From Hofstenia miamia (taxonomy: Eukaryota > Xenacoelomorpha > Acoela), in NCBI GenBank assembly GCA_004352715.1, contig SCFE01000064.1, positions 1,741,358 through 1,805,357 of the forward strand: 64,000 nucleotides of DNA, in the 5' to 3' direction. The notes beneath the pieces are model-generated. The model saw only the letters and a list, made by a program, of their open reading frames with translations, was not told the origin of the DNA and did no database searches. Each line of letters begins with the position of its first letter. Positions within the stretch are counted from its first letter, which is position 1. The position numbers and the translations under genes were made by a program. This document shows, in pieces, positions 42,124 through 53,589 of this stretch.

Positions 42124-43730
42124 ATAGAATGCCCGATTCCTGGTAAATTGTTTATATAAAATGATTTAGAAAACGATTTTTATTATCATTTATTCAGGTT
42201 AATATATTACATTTATTCAAATGAGTGCAGCAATTTCTCGAAAAAAGCAAGCGTCAATTGTAATATTATTATTAAAAATATTTTAAGGAAGGTATTTGCA
42301 TGATTTGTAAATAATTTAGGAAATATTTTTGTTTAGACGAAGCAGAAATGTGATTTAAATCAAATTAAAATTCATTGACATTACATCAGCATATTCCTCA
42401 AGCAAGGTATGCTAAGTGAGTTGCGATGTAAGTGGGAAACTGATTGAAACATAAATTAATGTAGTTAGATTTGGATTTGACTTAAAATGTATGGAATAAT
42501 TGAATTAATTTACGAATAACTGTGTAACAGATCATAAAACTTTTGCAGAAATAATTTGAAGTAAAAACCCGATCTTGTGTTTCCAAGCATACTAATGCAA
42601 TTTTAAGAAACAAAATTGATAAATTTTTATGACCAAATATCCTAATCCTAACATAAATTCATTTAGGTTAATCTAACGCAACTTTGTATAATGAAATCTA
42701 TACTTCACATACGTAGGCAAATTCATAGGCTTAATGAGCACTGGCCTTAACGTTAATAATGAAAAACTGAACAACAACATAATGACATTTTCATGGATCT
42801 AATCAAAACTGAAAACCGATATTTTTCTCCTATAGTTCGTTTTATCAAAATCAATATAACTCATCTCTGCTCCTTTGTTTATCGCATTAACTTAATTTAC
42901 TCATTACAATAATTATCGAAGACAGTCTTGAATGGCTTAAAATATGTGTCTGTAGTGCTGATTGATCAAGCATTAATTTGTCATACATGCCATGAAAACT
43001 TAAATTCATTCTCTAATCCCATGAATGCAAAGCTTAAGAAATACGAAGTCGATGTAATAGAAATAGATATCATTGCTACAATTAATAAGATTGAGTTAAT
43101 CATTAAAAATGTATGTGGTTTCTGATGATATTTTTTGTAAGAATTGACCACGTAATTTTGAATTTCACATTTTTAAAAGTATTTCAAAAGATGGCGTTGC
43201 TACAATGTCTTTGCCGCCAAATTTGAATAATAGATTGCAAAAATGATTTTGCTTGATAAGAGAATCATTTTGACAAACATTTTTCTTTTTTCTGATAAAA
43301 GCATGCTAATATAAGCATTTTCCCGCCAAAAATATTGAACAATGAACGTTTCCCTAAAAAATTATGTGCAATGTGCTGAATTGGACTTTACGAACTGAAT
43401 ATTTACTACTCTTGAACTTCTACTTATAATATGGTCGCTAATTTAAACTAAGAAACATTTTTTCTGATATGTCCTAAAATTTTTACGTACATTTTTAGCG
43501 GTTACATCCTGTCGACAATAAATATCCGGACACTGATCTCGACCAATTGTGTTTGTGCAATAATTAACGCTATGAATTTGATTTTTAGCACTAGGCTTAA
43601 TTTTTGCATTGTAAGTCAAATTTTATTTCACTTGTTTGCTCAAAGAATTAATTTACATCTTATGCTGCTGTAAAGAGGCAACCTAAGAAATATCTCAATA
43701 AATTATAACTAAATTGATAATCCCCGATAT
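42124..43730. other. No gene recognised
   Basis: AT-rich DNA with stops in all frames. GC rises only after 43.73 kb, where the retroelement relic starts. Confidence 0.5.
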
Positions 43731-45558
43731 TTGAGTGATTCCTCTATAGCACGGACGAATTCTGCAGCCGTCATTTCTCCACTAGCACGTGCGGATCATA
43801 CAGGCGCAATTTCACCAAAACTTCAGTTAGCACTGGCGGATCACGCAACCTCCCTCTCACCTATCTTATCTTCTCCGATCTCTCCAGATTCCCAGGTCGA
43901 TGTCACACCTACCTTTTCTCACTGGACCCGCTACAAGCGTCTACGCCAGTTACCAGAAACTATCTGCTCGATAATTCATCGCCTCACGATGATTCCTGTT
44001 ATTGACATAAACTTCAACCTGCCGGACTCCGCTGTGCCGTGATTCTGCTCTTATATGGAAAAGATAGCCCATCTCGCGATTCCTGACATCCGTAGTTTAT
44101 TAACTGAATTTCAGCAACGCGCGCTTCTGCAGCAAAATCGACAACAAGATTATCGCAACTGGTTGAATATCCTCTCTGGCGTTACACTTTCTTCATCTCA
44201 ACTACGCGCCTTATTAGATCAGCCTTTCAATCCTTTCCAGAAATCTCAGCAGCAGTTATCTATAGACTCTTTCAACATTTCTGGCAATACATGAACACAT
44301 TCCCAGATGGCTCAGTTTTTGTTACCCTGACGCAGCAAGATGTACCAGAATTTGTTGGTGATTCTCAAGGAATCTCAATTAAAGAAGAACTACAGCTAAA
44401 TCCTTCCTATAACTTTCAGGCTAACAACGTTAAGTGGTCCCTTCTCCAAAAAACTTTTAACGTACCAGATCGTATGATGAAGCTTTTTACTGTATATATT
44501 AATCTAAAATCAATTCGGCCTACAATATTTAAGAACCTATTCCACTGCCTTCCACCTTACATCGTTTACATGCAGATCGTATCTTTACTTCATTGCTGGA
44601 AAGCCGGGATTATTCAGCCTGCACCTCGCCGCTCGGTTTTCCAAGCACGATCGTTCTTTGTGCTCAAAGCTGGAGGAAACTCAGACTAGTGGTAGACTAG
44701 ACTACTCATTGTTGACTCCACTCCTCATGTTGCAGTTCGACCTTAAGGCAGCCTTCTTTCACATCCCATTGCTGAAGAAGCATCAATATAGCTTGCTTAC
44801 AATGGAAAACGTTACATGTTTACTCGTGCGCCTATGGGTATTTCATATTCTCTGGCCACTTGCCAACTGCTCTATAATATCATGTTGCAAACCTTCTGCC
44901 GTCACAACCTTAATTTTTCCTTTGTACCTCAAGTTAATGCATGGTTACAAATTCTGTTTGAATTGGGCTTCTCATGTGATAAAGTTGATTCCTGTTATGG
45001 ACTTCCTCTCTATCACAGCAGCATCCATAGCAGCAACTCCGGAAAGCATCTTAATGCTTAAACCTCTTGCAGAAATTTCAATCTTTTCATTATCTACCAA
45101 GCAACGACAATCAGTAGTGGGCCATCTCCCTTTTTCATGGACAGTAGTCTGAACATTCAATATTCTTCGTCCACTATATTTCAAGCAACACCCTGAATTC
45201 TTTCATGCTCAAATTGTTACTTCGCATCTCCTTCGTACTTCGGACATTTCTATGGAATGGGATCGAATCTGGCACTCTGACGCCTCTCCATATTCTTTAG
45301 GACTGGTAGATCGACTTGGTAATCAATTCGTATTTTCAGGAAAGAACGTCACGCAGCCCTCATTGCCTTAGAACGAGAAGCCTACTTACCCTAGACTCTT
45401 GGCCTCTGGTTCAAGGACGCTACCTTGAAAATATTCTTGCCAACCTGCTCACTAGATTCAAAAGTATCACAGTTTATTGGGTACCCTCCGCTTACAACCT
45501 TGCAGATGTACCATCGCGAATACCTTCATCAGCCCTTTGCCCGCTTCAATTTATATAG
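43731..45558 (+). pseudogene. RT/RNase H retroelement relic (DIRS- or LTR-type)
   Basis: The stretch is more GC-rich than its flanks. It begins with a gag-like Ser/Pro-rich frame (43731-44042) and a coiled Gln-rich frame (44055-44294). A frame then leads to WKAGIIQPAPRRSVFQARSF with FVLKAGG and, after a shift, VVDYSLL-like and FDLKAAFFHIPLLKKHQYSL RT motifs (about 44640-44790), then YMFTRAPMGISYSLATCQLL. RNase H remnants follow: WHSDASPYSLGLVDRLG (about 45270) and VYWVPSAYNLADVPSRIP (to 45510). Each frame is short and shifted relative to the next. No LTR, integrase or tyrosine recombinase was recognised, so the class is open. Confidence 0.72.
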
Positions 45559-45939
45559 AAATTTTTACTTTCTGGTTACAAAAATGGGAACTAATTTTTA
45601 TAACAAAATGGCGCTATATATAGTAGAACAATTTTGTGGCAAAGCAACTGCAATTACTGAAAATTAAATTTTTGTAGGAAAAAATTACTGCACCAAACAA
45701 AACATTAAAAAAGTCTAAGCTTAAAGTTTGTCCATAGGTACATATAATTTTGTAAACAACTTTAGACAAATCTTTAAAATTAATAGGTGATCTTAAATTG
45801 AGAATAGATCTCATTGTATATTATATTATTCTCACATTTTCTTTTAGAGATTGAATGTTTTTAAGATTTCTTATTAGGCAGCTTATATGGATTCTTCTGT
45901 ATTCTATTTGAATATGAGTAGTAGAAGGGGGTTCCATGA

Positions 45940-46068
45940 GATCTCACTTTTTTCTGATTGGTCGAGAGGTGGGTTCAAGGAGGTTACACTTTTTTGTGAT
46001 TGGCCGAGAGGGTTGGCCTTTGACCTGAGACGCCGTGGATATTGGCGGGGGGTGTTTTACTGACGTCA
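45940..46068 (+). promoter_or_regulatory. Promoter-like left terminus: CCAAT boxes, E2F-like site, CRE
   Basis: Contains CTGATTGGTC, GTGATTGGCC and ATATTGGCGGGG (three ATTGG/CCAAT-type boxes, the last also E2F-like), then a palindromic TGACGTCA at 46061-46068. The order and spacing are mirrored at the right end (50160-50270). Short conserved sites in both arms suggest regulatory DNA; binding is inferred from motif identity only. Confidence 0.4.
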
Positions 46069-46119
46069 TGCATGTACTTTTACTAGTTTTTGTGTTATTT
46101 ATGTGACCTAATTTAGTTT

Positions 46120-46340
46120 GCATTTTTTTACTTTCCCACATAATTACATTTTTTTACTTTCCCACATTTACTTGTTTTACATGTATTACTTTCCCACATT
46201 AACTTACTTATTTTTTACTTTCCCACATTAACTTACTTTACATTTTTTACTTTCCCACATTAACTTACTTTACATGTATTACTTTCACACATTAACTTGC
46301 TTTACATGTATTAATTTCCCACATTTGCATACTTGTTTAA
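46120..46340. repeat. Subterminal array of TTTCCCACATTAAC repeats (left arm)
   Basis: About seven to eight tandem copies, 20-30 bp apart, of a TTACTTTCCCACATTAAC-type unit. The reverse-oriented array is in the right arm at about 49790-50105 (TTAATGTGGGAAAGTAAAA). Confidence 0.85.
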
Positions 46341-46559
46341 AAAGTGGAATCGAAAAATATTTCAAAGTAAAAATAATTTACATACTTGTTTTAAAAAATG
46401 GAATCGAAAAAATGTTTCCAAGTAAAAATACATGCTTCCACAAACGCATACTCTCGCCATACAGAGAAAACGAACATTTATAAAAAATAAATTTATTTAC
46501 AAACAAAATATAAAATGCACTAATAAATGATAAAGTTCATATAGCGAATTTCATCTATA

Positions 46560-46895
46560 GTTGAATGATAATATTCGTCACGACTTCATTGTTGGATGAG
46601 AATGGTGGAGAAAACATCCACAGAATACTGCAAGATAGACGTTCTTCTTCTAATAATGTTAGTTGACGACGCTAAAACATTCAATTAGTACAATAAAAAA
46701 CAGAAATTAAAATAATGACAAATTTAATCTTTACACACACAACAAATATAATATATTATATGTAAACAATCATAACAATGAAAAACAATATGTACTATTA
46801 TAATGTAAAAGAATGCTTACCAAATAATTTTGTAGTTTTATCACAGCATTGTTCTGCAAGTGTATTGGCACATGATGATTTCCGCAGATAGTGTC
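46560..46895 (-). CDS. Spliced mini-ORF in the left arm
   Basis: The minus-strand mirror of the right-arm gene at 49205-49565: an exon around 46895-46825 (CGNHHVPIHLQNNAVIK-like), intron, then an exon at about 46678-46560 with RRQLTLLEEERLSCSILWMF then SPPFSSNNEVVTN and a stop. It differs from the right-arm copy by only a couple of residues in the last exon, so the coding sequence is kept in both arms, either by selection or because the arms are recently homogenised. Confidence 0.4.
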
Positions 46896-46994
46896 TAAAT
46901 TATACAAGTCATTATTTGAAATGCGATAACGTTAACAATTAAAAAAAAATGACAATTAATAATTAATAAAGAAACGACATTTTATTTATGAAGA

Positions 46995-48130
46995 AATCAT
47001 CATATGGTTTATTCATGTGATAAATTAATGAAAATGTGTTTAGCATTGTTTGCTATCATTTGTGATGCTCCATTCTATCGATTGAAAATGTCTCCAAGTT
47101 TAAAAGCCTCCACATTCATTAAAGTCCTCACAATAATTGGTAATGAATTATTTTGTATATTTGAATAGCAATCCGTTTAGTTTTGCTTCTACACGATTGA
47201 AGATTGTCTCTGTAATCGTGAAAAATATTTTGCATTGGTTTGATTTTCTGTAATCGGATTTGAATTTTTGTATATTGTAAAGGAAAAATTTGTTTACAAC
47301 TTAACTATATTTTCTCTGCTTAGATGTTATTTCACCATTTCCCCACATTATAAAGAAGCAAACATTGCTCCCACAAAAGAAAACCTCTGTTGTTTGGTTC
47401 GCCTCATTCTAAAGTGTGATAATTAATCTATATATCGCAATTAATAATTTGTTTAGATTNATTAAAAATATTTAGCTCTGTCTGTCGTCATTCATAAACT
47501 TGTGTTTATCCTTGAAAAATGCCTCCATGTTTAAGTCCACCACAACAAATGTATGTGTGTTTTAATGCATAAATTCATTATTAAAAATATTTAGCTCTGT
47601 CTGTCGTCATTCATAAACTTGTGTTTATCATTGAAAAATGCCTCCATGTTTAAGTCCACCGCAACAAATGTATGTATGGTTTATTCATGTGATAAATTAA
47701 TAAAATGTTTAGCTTTGTTTGCTATCATTTGCGATGTTCCATTCTATCGATTGAAAATGTCTTCAAGTTTAAAAGCCTCCACATTCATTAAAGTCCTCAC
47801 AATAATGGTAATGAAGTTATTTTGTATATTTGAATAACAATGCGTTTAGTTTTGCTTCTACATGATTGAAGATTGTCTCTGTAATCGTGAAAAATATATT
47901 GCATTGGTTTGATTTTCTGTAATCGATTTGAATTTTTGTATATTGTAAAGGAAAAATTTGTTTACAACTTAACAATATTTTCTCTGCTTAGATGTTATTT
48001 CACCATTTCCCCACATTATAAAGAAGCAAACGTTGCTCCCACAAAAGAAAACCTCTGCTGTTTGGTTCGCCTCATGCTAAAGTATGATAATTAATCTATA
48101 TATCGCAATTAATAATTTGTTTAGATTAAA
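46995..48130. repeat. Central duplication with repeated exon-like units
   Basis: 46995-47459 and about 47670-48130 are near copies. A smaller duplicate (ATTAAAAATATTTAGCTCTG) follows the single N at 47460 and recurs at about 47577, so part of this is probably an assembly overlap. Within it, exon-like units share CCTCCA...TCCTCACAATAATG followed by the donor-like GTAATGAA (47095-47142, 47770-47812, 48165-48203, 48287-48323). Confidence 0.6.
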
Positions 48131-48929
48131 AGTCTGCTATTTGCCTCTAATCAATGATTGAAAAAAACCTCCAAGTTGTTCAAGTCATCACAATAATGGT
48201 AATGAAATTATTTTATTGTAACATTTATTAACGAATTATTTAAGATTTGACTGTTTATACATTTTATATTTCGATGTTTGAAAAGCCTCCGTATTCCTTC
48301 AAGTTCGCACAATAATGGTAATGAAATTATTTCATATGTTTGAATAACAATGCGTTTAGTTTTGCTGTCTTTGTAATCACAATAATACACTGCACTCTGT
48401 AATCACAACAATACACTGCGCATTGGTTTGATTTTGTCTGTATAGCAAGTGAAGTTTCAGTGATTTATTACCCTGTCTCATACAGCAATCTACTTGAAGT
48501 TTTGTTTCATTCGTACACCATGCATGAGAAACAGTTCACAGTAATCTAAAATAAATTATCACATTCCGCAATTTGAAATGACAAATTTAATCTCCGTTTG
48601 TTATGTAAAAATAATTGTTTTATTTATCGTTTTATCATGTCTTTAGGCTCTGTGATTCAAATGAATTAAAACTGAAAGCCAATATTGTGAAGAAATGATT
48701 ATAAACAGCCGGGTATATATGTCCTTTGTTTAAAATTTTACGTTATCGATTTAGATCATTCATTACACTTGGAAAGTATACATTCGTACACATTTCAATA
48801 AAGACAGTAATGTTTATTTTAGATGGACTAACACTGTTTGTAAATACGCTGTGATGACAGTTTGTATGAATGATTCGTAGTAAATAAAATGTTGTTTCTT
48901 TATTAATTATTAATTGTCTTGTTTTTGAT

Positions 48930-49177
48930 TGTAAACGTTATCTCATTTTAAATAATTACTTGTATAATTTAGACACTATCTACGGAAATCATCATATGCC
49001 AATACACTTGCAGAACAATGCTGTGATAAAACTACAAAATTATTTGGTAAGCATTCTTTTACATTATAATAGTACATGTTGTTTTTCATTGTTACGATTG
49101 TTTACATATAATATATTATATTTGTTGTGTGTGTGTAAAGATTAAAACTCTTTGTCATTATTTTAATTTCTGTTTTT
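48930..49177. repeat. Duplicate of the mini-ORF exon next to a single N
   Basis: 48930-49177 and 49182-49420 are near identical and separated by one N at 49178. They differ at a few bases (ACTATCTACGG against ACTATCTGCGG), as two haplotypes would. Probably an assembly overlap. Confidence 0.7.
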
Positions 49178-49218
49178 NTTAACGTTATCGCATTTCAAAT
49201 AATGACTTGTATAATTTA

Positions 49219-49565
49219 GACACTATCTGCGGAAATCATCATGTGCCAATACACTTGCAGAACAATGCTGTGATAAAACTACAAAATTATTTGGTAAGCA
49301 TTCTTTTACATTATAATAGTACATGTTGTTTTTCATTGTTATGATTGTTTACATATAATATATTATATTTGTTGTGTGTGTGTAAAGATTAAAACTCTTT
49401 GTCATTATTTTAATTTCTGTTTTTTATTGTACTAATTGAATGTTTTAGCGTCGTCAACTAACATTATTAGAAGAAGAACGTCTATCTTGCAGTATTCTAT
49501 GGATGTTTTCTCCAGCATTCTCACCCAACAATGAAGTCGTGACGAATATTATCATTCAACTATAG
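49219..49565 (+). CDS. Spliced mini-ORF in the right arm, C-terminal exons
   Basis: Exon 49219-49293: after the acceptor TATAATTTAG the frame reads DTICGNHHVPIHLQNNAVIK then LQNYL and ends at the donor GTAAGC. Exon 49449-49565: after TGTTTTAG the frame continues in phase 0 as RRQLTLLEEERLSCSILWMF then SPAFSPNNEVVTNIIIQL and TAG. A polyadenylation signal AATAAA lies about 60 bp later (49623). No known family recognised. Upstream exons may be the repeated units in the centre. Confidence 0.42.
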
Positions 49566-49789
49566 ATGAAATTCGCTATATGAACTTTATCATTTATTAG
49601 TGCATTTTATATTTTGTTTGTAAATAAATTTATTTTTATAAATGTTCGTTTTCTCTGTATGGCGAGAGTATGCGTCTGTGGAAGTATGTATTTTTACTTG
49701 GAAACATGTTTTCGATTCCATCTTTTAAAACAACTATGTAAATTATTTTTACTTGCAAATATTTTTCGATTCCACTTTTTAAACAAGTA

Positions 49790-50105
49790 TGTAAATGTGG
49801 GAAATTAATACATGTAAGGTAATGTAATACATGTAATTATGTGGGAAAGTAAAACTAAAAAAAATGTATGTTAATGTGGGAAATTAAAAAATGTAAGTTA
49901 ATGTGGGAAAGTAAAACTAAAAAAAAAAATGTAAGTTAATGTGGGAAATTAAAAAATGTTAATGTGTTAAAGTAAAACTAAAAAAAAATATATGTTAATG
50001 TGGGAAATTAAAAAAATGTAGGTTAATGTGGGAAAGTAAAAACTAAAAAAATGTAAGGTAATGTGGGAAATTAAAAAAAATGTAATTATGTGGGAAAGTA
50101 AAAAG
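49790..50105. repeat. Subterminal repeat array (right arm)
   Basis: Tandem GTTAATGTGGGAAA(G/T)TAAAA-type units, inverted relative to those in the left arm. Confidence 0.85.
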
Positions 50106-50325
50106 TGCAAACTAAATTAGATCCTATAAATAACACAAAAACTAGTAAAATTACATCCATGACGTCAGTAAAACACCCCCCGCCAATATCCACGGCGTCT
50201 CAGGTCAAAGGCCACCCCTCTCGACCAATCAGCGAAAAGTGACACCTCCTACGACCCACCTCTCGACCAATCAGAAAAAAGTGAGATGAAATCTCGGCCT
50301 ATCTTACTACTAATATGTATACATA

Positions 50326-51675
50326 AATGACTTCTTTTTGTTTAAATTGCTATTGTTTTCAACGATTATATTTATTGTCTCTTTAAAAATGCTTTCTATG
50401 AACTCTATTGGATATGGATTTTTCGTAGGATATTCTTAAGAGATAAAATTTCTTGAGGAATTTCTTCAAATTTTGAACAAATATCAAAGGTTCTATGGAT
50501 CGAACCGTGGAAGAATGATCGCGATTATCAATTTTGTTACAAAATATAAGGCAAGACACAAGATCAACTTACATCTCAATAAAGGTTCAGCGTTAAAAGC
50601 ATAGTCGCATTTTTTGAACGAAATTATTTAGAAGATTCGGAAGTATTAGTATGCAAATTTTTTACAAAACTTATTCAATGCTAATTTTGATTTAAATGTT
50701 GTCACTGTAATAGTATTATAACAAATTTGCATTGGAATATTTTTGAAACATTGTGTACATTTATACTAAAAATGTGATAATGCTAAACTTTTCCCTTGAA
50801 TTCAACTTTTTGGTATATTTCACATACCATGCATATTTTTGGAGATGGTTATTGGAGTGCAATACATAGGGACACAAAATAAAAACCTTATTTCTGATAA
50901 AAAAATAAGAATAAATTTGAATTCAGCAAGCAAAAATTAATCCTGATCCTAAAAATCAGTTATAAAGTGAACCAATGCAAACATAAACTATAAAGTTTGG
51001 TGTTTAGAGGTAAGCATGTATAAGTGTCTTACTAGTTGTTATATATAAAAACCTAATTATGTTTAAATCCAAATTGTGATATGCCTATTGTAATTCTTAA
51101 ATTAGATTTTTATCTGAACACACGTCAATTTTTGCATTTAGTAAGAAAAAACAGACAATCTTTAGTATGAATAAAATACGGAATTTATTTTTATGTTGAT
51201 TTGTTGTAATTATTTACAAATGTTTGCATAAAATTGCAAACCGATGCCAATATGACAATTTGTAAAATTACTTTCAATAAAAAACTGTTGTTCGACAATT
51301 ATAAATCAAATGTATCTGCATATACAAATTGTTCAGGTCCAACCTGGCCAGTTTAGTCGACGTGAAGAGGCCTAATTAGTATAGGTGCGGCCAACGCCAA
51401 TTACATATAAGACAACGAAAACTGTACTAATTAAGTAGCAGCTGATTCCATTGATATTGTCTTTCCTTGGAATGTTACCGTTGATTCAGTTGCTATATTA
51501 ACAATGCAAAATATTAAAATTATATGAAAATGATTCCACTGCAATTCCATCACGTTTTGCATAAACAAAATATTTTGGATTTCGGAAGAATTTTTATATT
51601 TACGATGCCCTTGTACAAACAACCGAAAAATGGAGATATCTCCTTGATTCTAATCAATTTGTAGCGATCACTTCC
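50326..51675. other. No gene recognised
   Basis: AT-rich. A minus frame at 51431-51622 has a signal-peptide-like stretch (FHIILIFCIVNIATES) but is very short and has no recognised match. Confidence 0.45.
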
Positions 51676-51987
51676 CTTGTCCATTGGACAGATTTTTTGT
51701 CCAATCCAATCCAATCCAAAAATTTAAAAATTGCCAATCGAATTCCAATCTAATCCAAATTTTCTTTGCAACATACATTAAAAGATCTTGATTTCACATA
51801 ATGTTTATTTAAGTCTAATGTGCAGATTATCTGTATGTGATTTTTAGGGCCTGCATTTCGCTTGTAAAACAGAAAAATACATAATTTCAAAGAAAACCCC
51901 AGATAAATTATTATTACAAAACAAATGCATTGGCTATATTTCTAGAAGCTTTGGACAGCAATAATACTAAAATACAAGATTCTAAAG

Positions 51988-52377
51988 TCAATGAACATCA
52001 CTGTCAATAGCGGAAATCTCTCTGTTAATCTCTATATTTGTTTCTAAGTCAATTTTCAGTTCTAAAGTATACTCATCTATTAGAGTCTTGTGGGAACACT
52101 CCCGTCGTTTCGGGAGAAATTTTGAACTTGAAGTGAGACAGATTTTTTGAAATCCTGGTAGTAAATGTATAATTTTTTCATACAATACATCAAATTGCAT
52201 AGATGACTTCTTAAAACTGGAACATATTAGAAGATACCTTATCAATAAAATTTCAACGTACACTACACACCGAAAAAGAATCCAAAGATTTGTAGTATTT
52301 TTATTCAAACTCCGAAGCTGAAGACTGCTTAATCGCAAAATATGTACCATCTTGCTCCCTGCCAGAATATAGGGCAT
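51988..52377 (-). CDS. Unrecognised frame, 129 codons
   Basis: Starts MPYILAGSKMVHILRLSSLQ. The last two thirds look more protein-like (SMQFDVLYEKIIHLLPGFQK, PKRRECSHKTLIDEYTLELK, then an acidic tail). A possible acceptor (TTCCAG) precedes the KKSSMQF part, so it could be a terminal exon. No family recognised. Confidence 0.25.
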   Translation of the reverse strand: MPYILAGSKMVHILRLSSLQLRSLNKNTTNLWILFRCVVYVEILLIRYLLICSSFKKSSMQFDVLYEKIIHLLPGFQKICLTSSSKFLPKRRECSHKTLIDEYTLELKIDLETNIEINREISAIDSDVH

Positions 52378-52619
52378 GTGCTAGATGCCACGGAACTTCA
52401 GTATGATGAAAATTTTGATCTCCTATCACATCGGAAGAATTCCCCTTACAAAACTTAGATAAGTAGCAAGATCTTATCTAACCATACAAGCTTTAGAAAC
52501 AGCTCCTGAACTAGTGCTTAGTTCAGCTTGACTTATGATTCCTGCTTGACTCACACAACAGCACTTTGGCCATATGAATGACCTCTTAGTTATTGAATAT
52601 ATAGTATGCAATGCAATAT

Positions 52620-53319
52620 GGGCAATAAGGTAGAAATTCATATTTTATATTTATGGGCGATATATTGGGAGGTTTGTAATATTCGTTGCTATATGTTAGT
52701 AGGAGATCTGTGGGAGTGAGATAAATTTATTATGCTACCAAAAGACTATTCCCCCTGGTATTAATTTAGAGAGATTTTTCAACAAATATTGTGAGATTTT
52801 AACTCAAAGACGGGTAAGCATGACAGAAGAAAATTTGTCTAAGAACCCATTTATTGTGATCAATAATTTTTATTTGAATTCATATTCCTCTGTGTAAATC
52901 ACTGTATTTAGTTTTAGCAAGAAAAGTAGAATTCTTCCAGAAAGGAAAAGCTTAGTATGATTTATTAAGTTTTCGCTTACAAAATATCCTAGAACTATTA
53001 ATAATATAGTGTCATAAAATGACACCAACTATGCACAAAGTTTCCCCATTCGGAATTCTGCCTACTATGAAATCACAGATATGGATGTATGTATATATAT
53101 CAGATCATGACGGAATTACTGTGCAGGCTCAATTAAAGGGCATAAATAGCAATGCAACCAATCACTTTAAGAATCACATGTTGTCCGATTAGAATAAAAA
53201 GCCTAATAATTCGGTCGAGACATTGTATTGTAAAAAATATAAATTTTACAAAACGTACTGATTAAAAGACAATATTCCAATTAGTTACCATCTTATAGCT
53301 CATTGCATTCAGAGTATTA
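52620..53319. repeat. Dispersed repeat, copy B (uninterrupted)
   Basis: Aligns with 1-40 plus 2546-3127 and contains the empty site GTTGCTATATGTTAG where copy A has the hAT element. It also has about 60 bp (near 53010-53070) absent from copy A. ISDHDGI is conserved in both copies. Confidence 0.7.
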
Positions 53320-53589
53320 TCAGACCTACATTAAAAGCAATTATTTTACCGGTATGAGCAATTATTAAGCAAACTTCATCATAAAAACAGCTGTGATATT
53401 TTGGAAGTTTTCCCAATGAAAATCCAATTGGAATCCAATGAAAAGCAAATTTTGTTTGTCCAACCAATTCCAATACAATTCCAATGTCCAATTGGAATCC
53501 AATTAGATTCCAATTCCAATGGACAAGCCTGCCTATCTAATACTTTTTGATTCAATTTATCACGACAGTTTATTAAAAAAGATATTCAA

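Larger units (their letters stand above)
45911..50325. mobile_element. Foldback-like element with inverted arms over 1 kb
   Basis: 45911-46991 is repeated in inverted orientation at about 48886-50325. Outer ends ATATGAGTAGTAG and (reverse complement) ATATTAGTAGTAA continue into the shared TTTTTTCTGATTGGTCGAGA. From outside in, each arm has about 170 bp of promoter-like sequence, an array of short TTTCCCACATTAAC repeats, a spliced mini-ORF transcribed towards the outside, and a short inner flank. The centre (46992-48885) holds repeated exon-like units. The arrangement recalls foldback or Galileo-type elements, but no transposase was recognised and no target duplication is clear. Confidence 0.7.
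51676..53527. mobile_element. Element-like unit with inverted ends and iterated CCAAT motif
   Basis: The left end reads CTTGTCCATTGGACAG and continues with GTCCAATCCAATCCAATCC. The right end, reverse complemented, reads CTTGTCCATTGGAATTGGAA and further ATTGGAAT units. The inverted ends and iterated subterminal motif match the style of the other hAT-like elements in this window. The interior holds dispersed-repeat copy B and an unrecognised frame. Target duplication is not clear. Confidence 0.5.

Noticed and set aside
46274-46483. 69-codon frame in the left arm of the foldback-like element
   Set aside because: It lies on the repeat array; the mirrored frame in the right arm is not conserved as protein.
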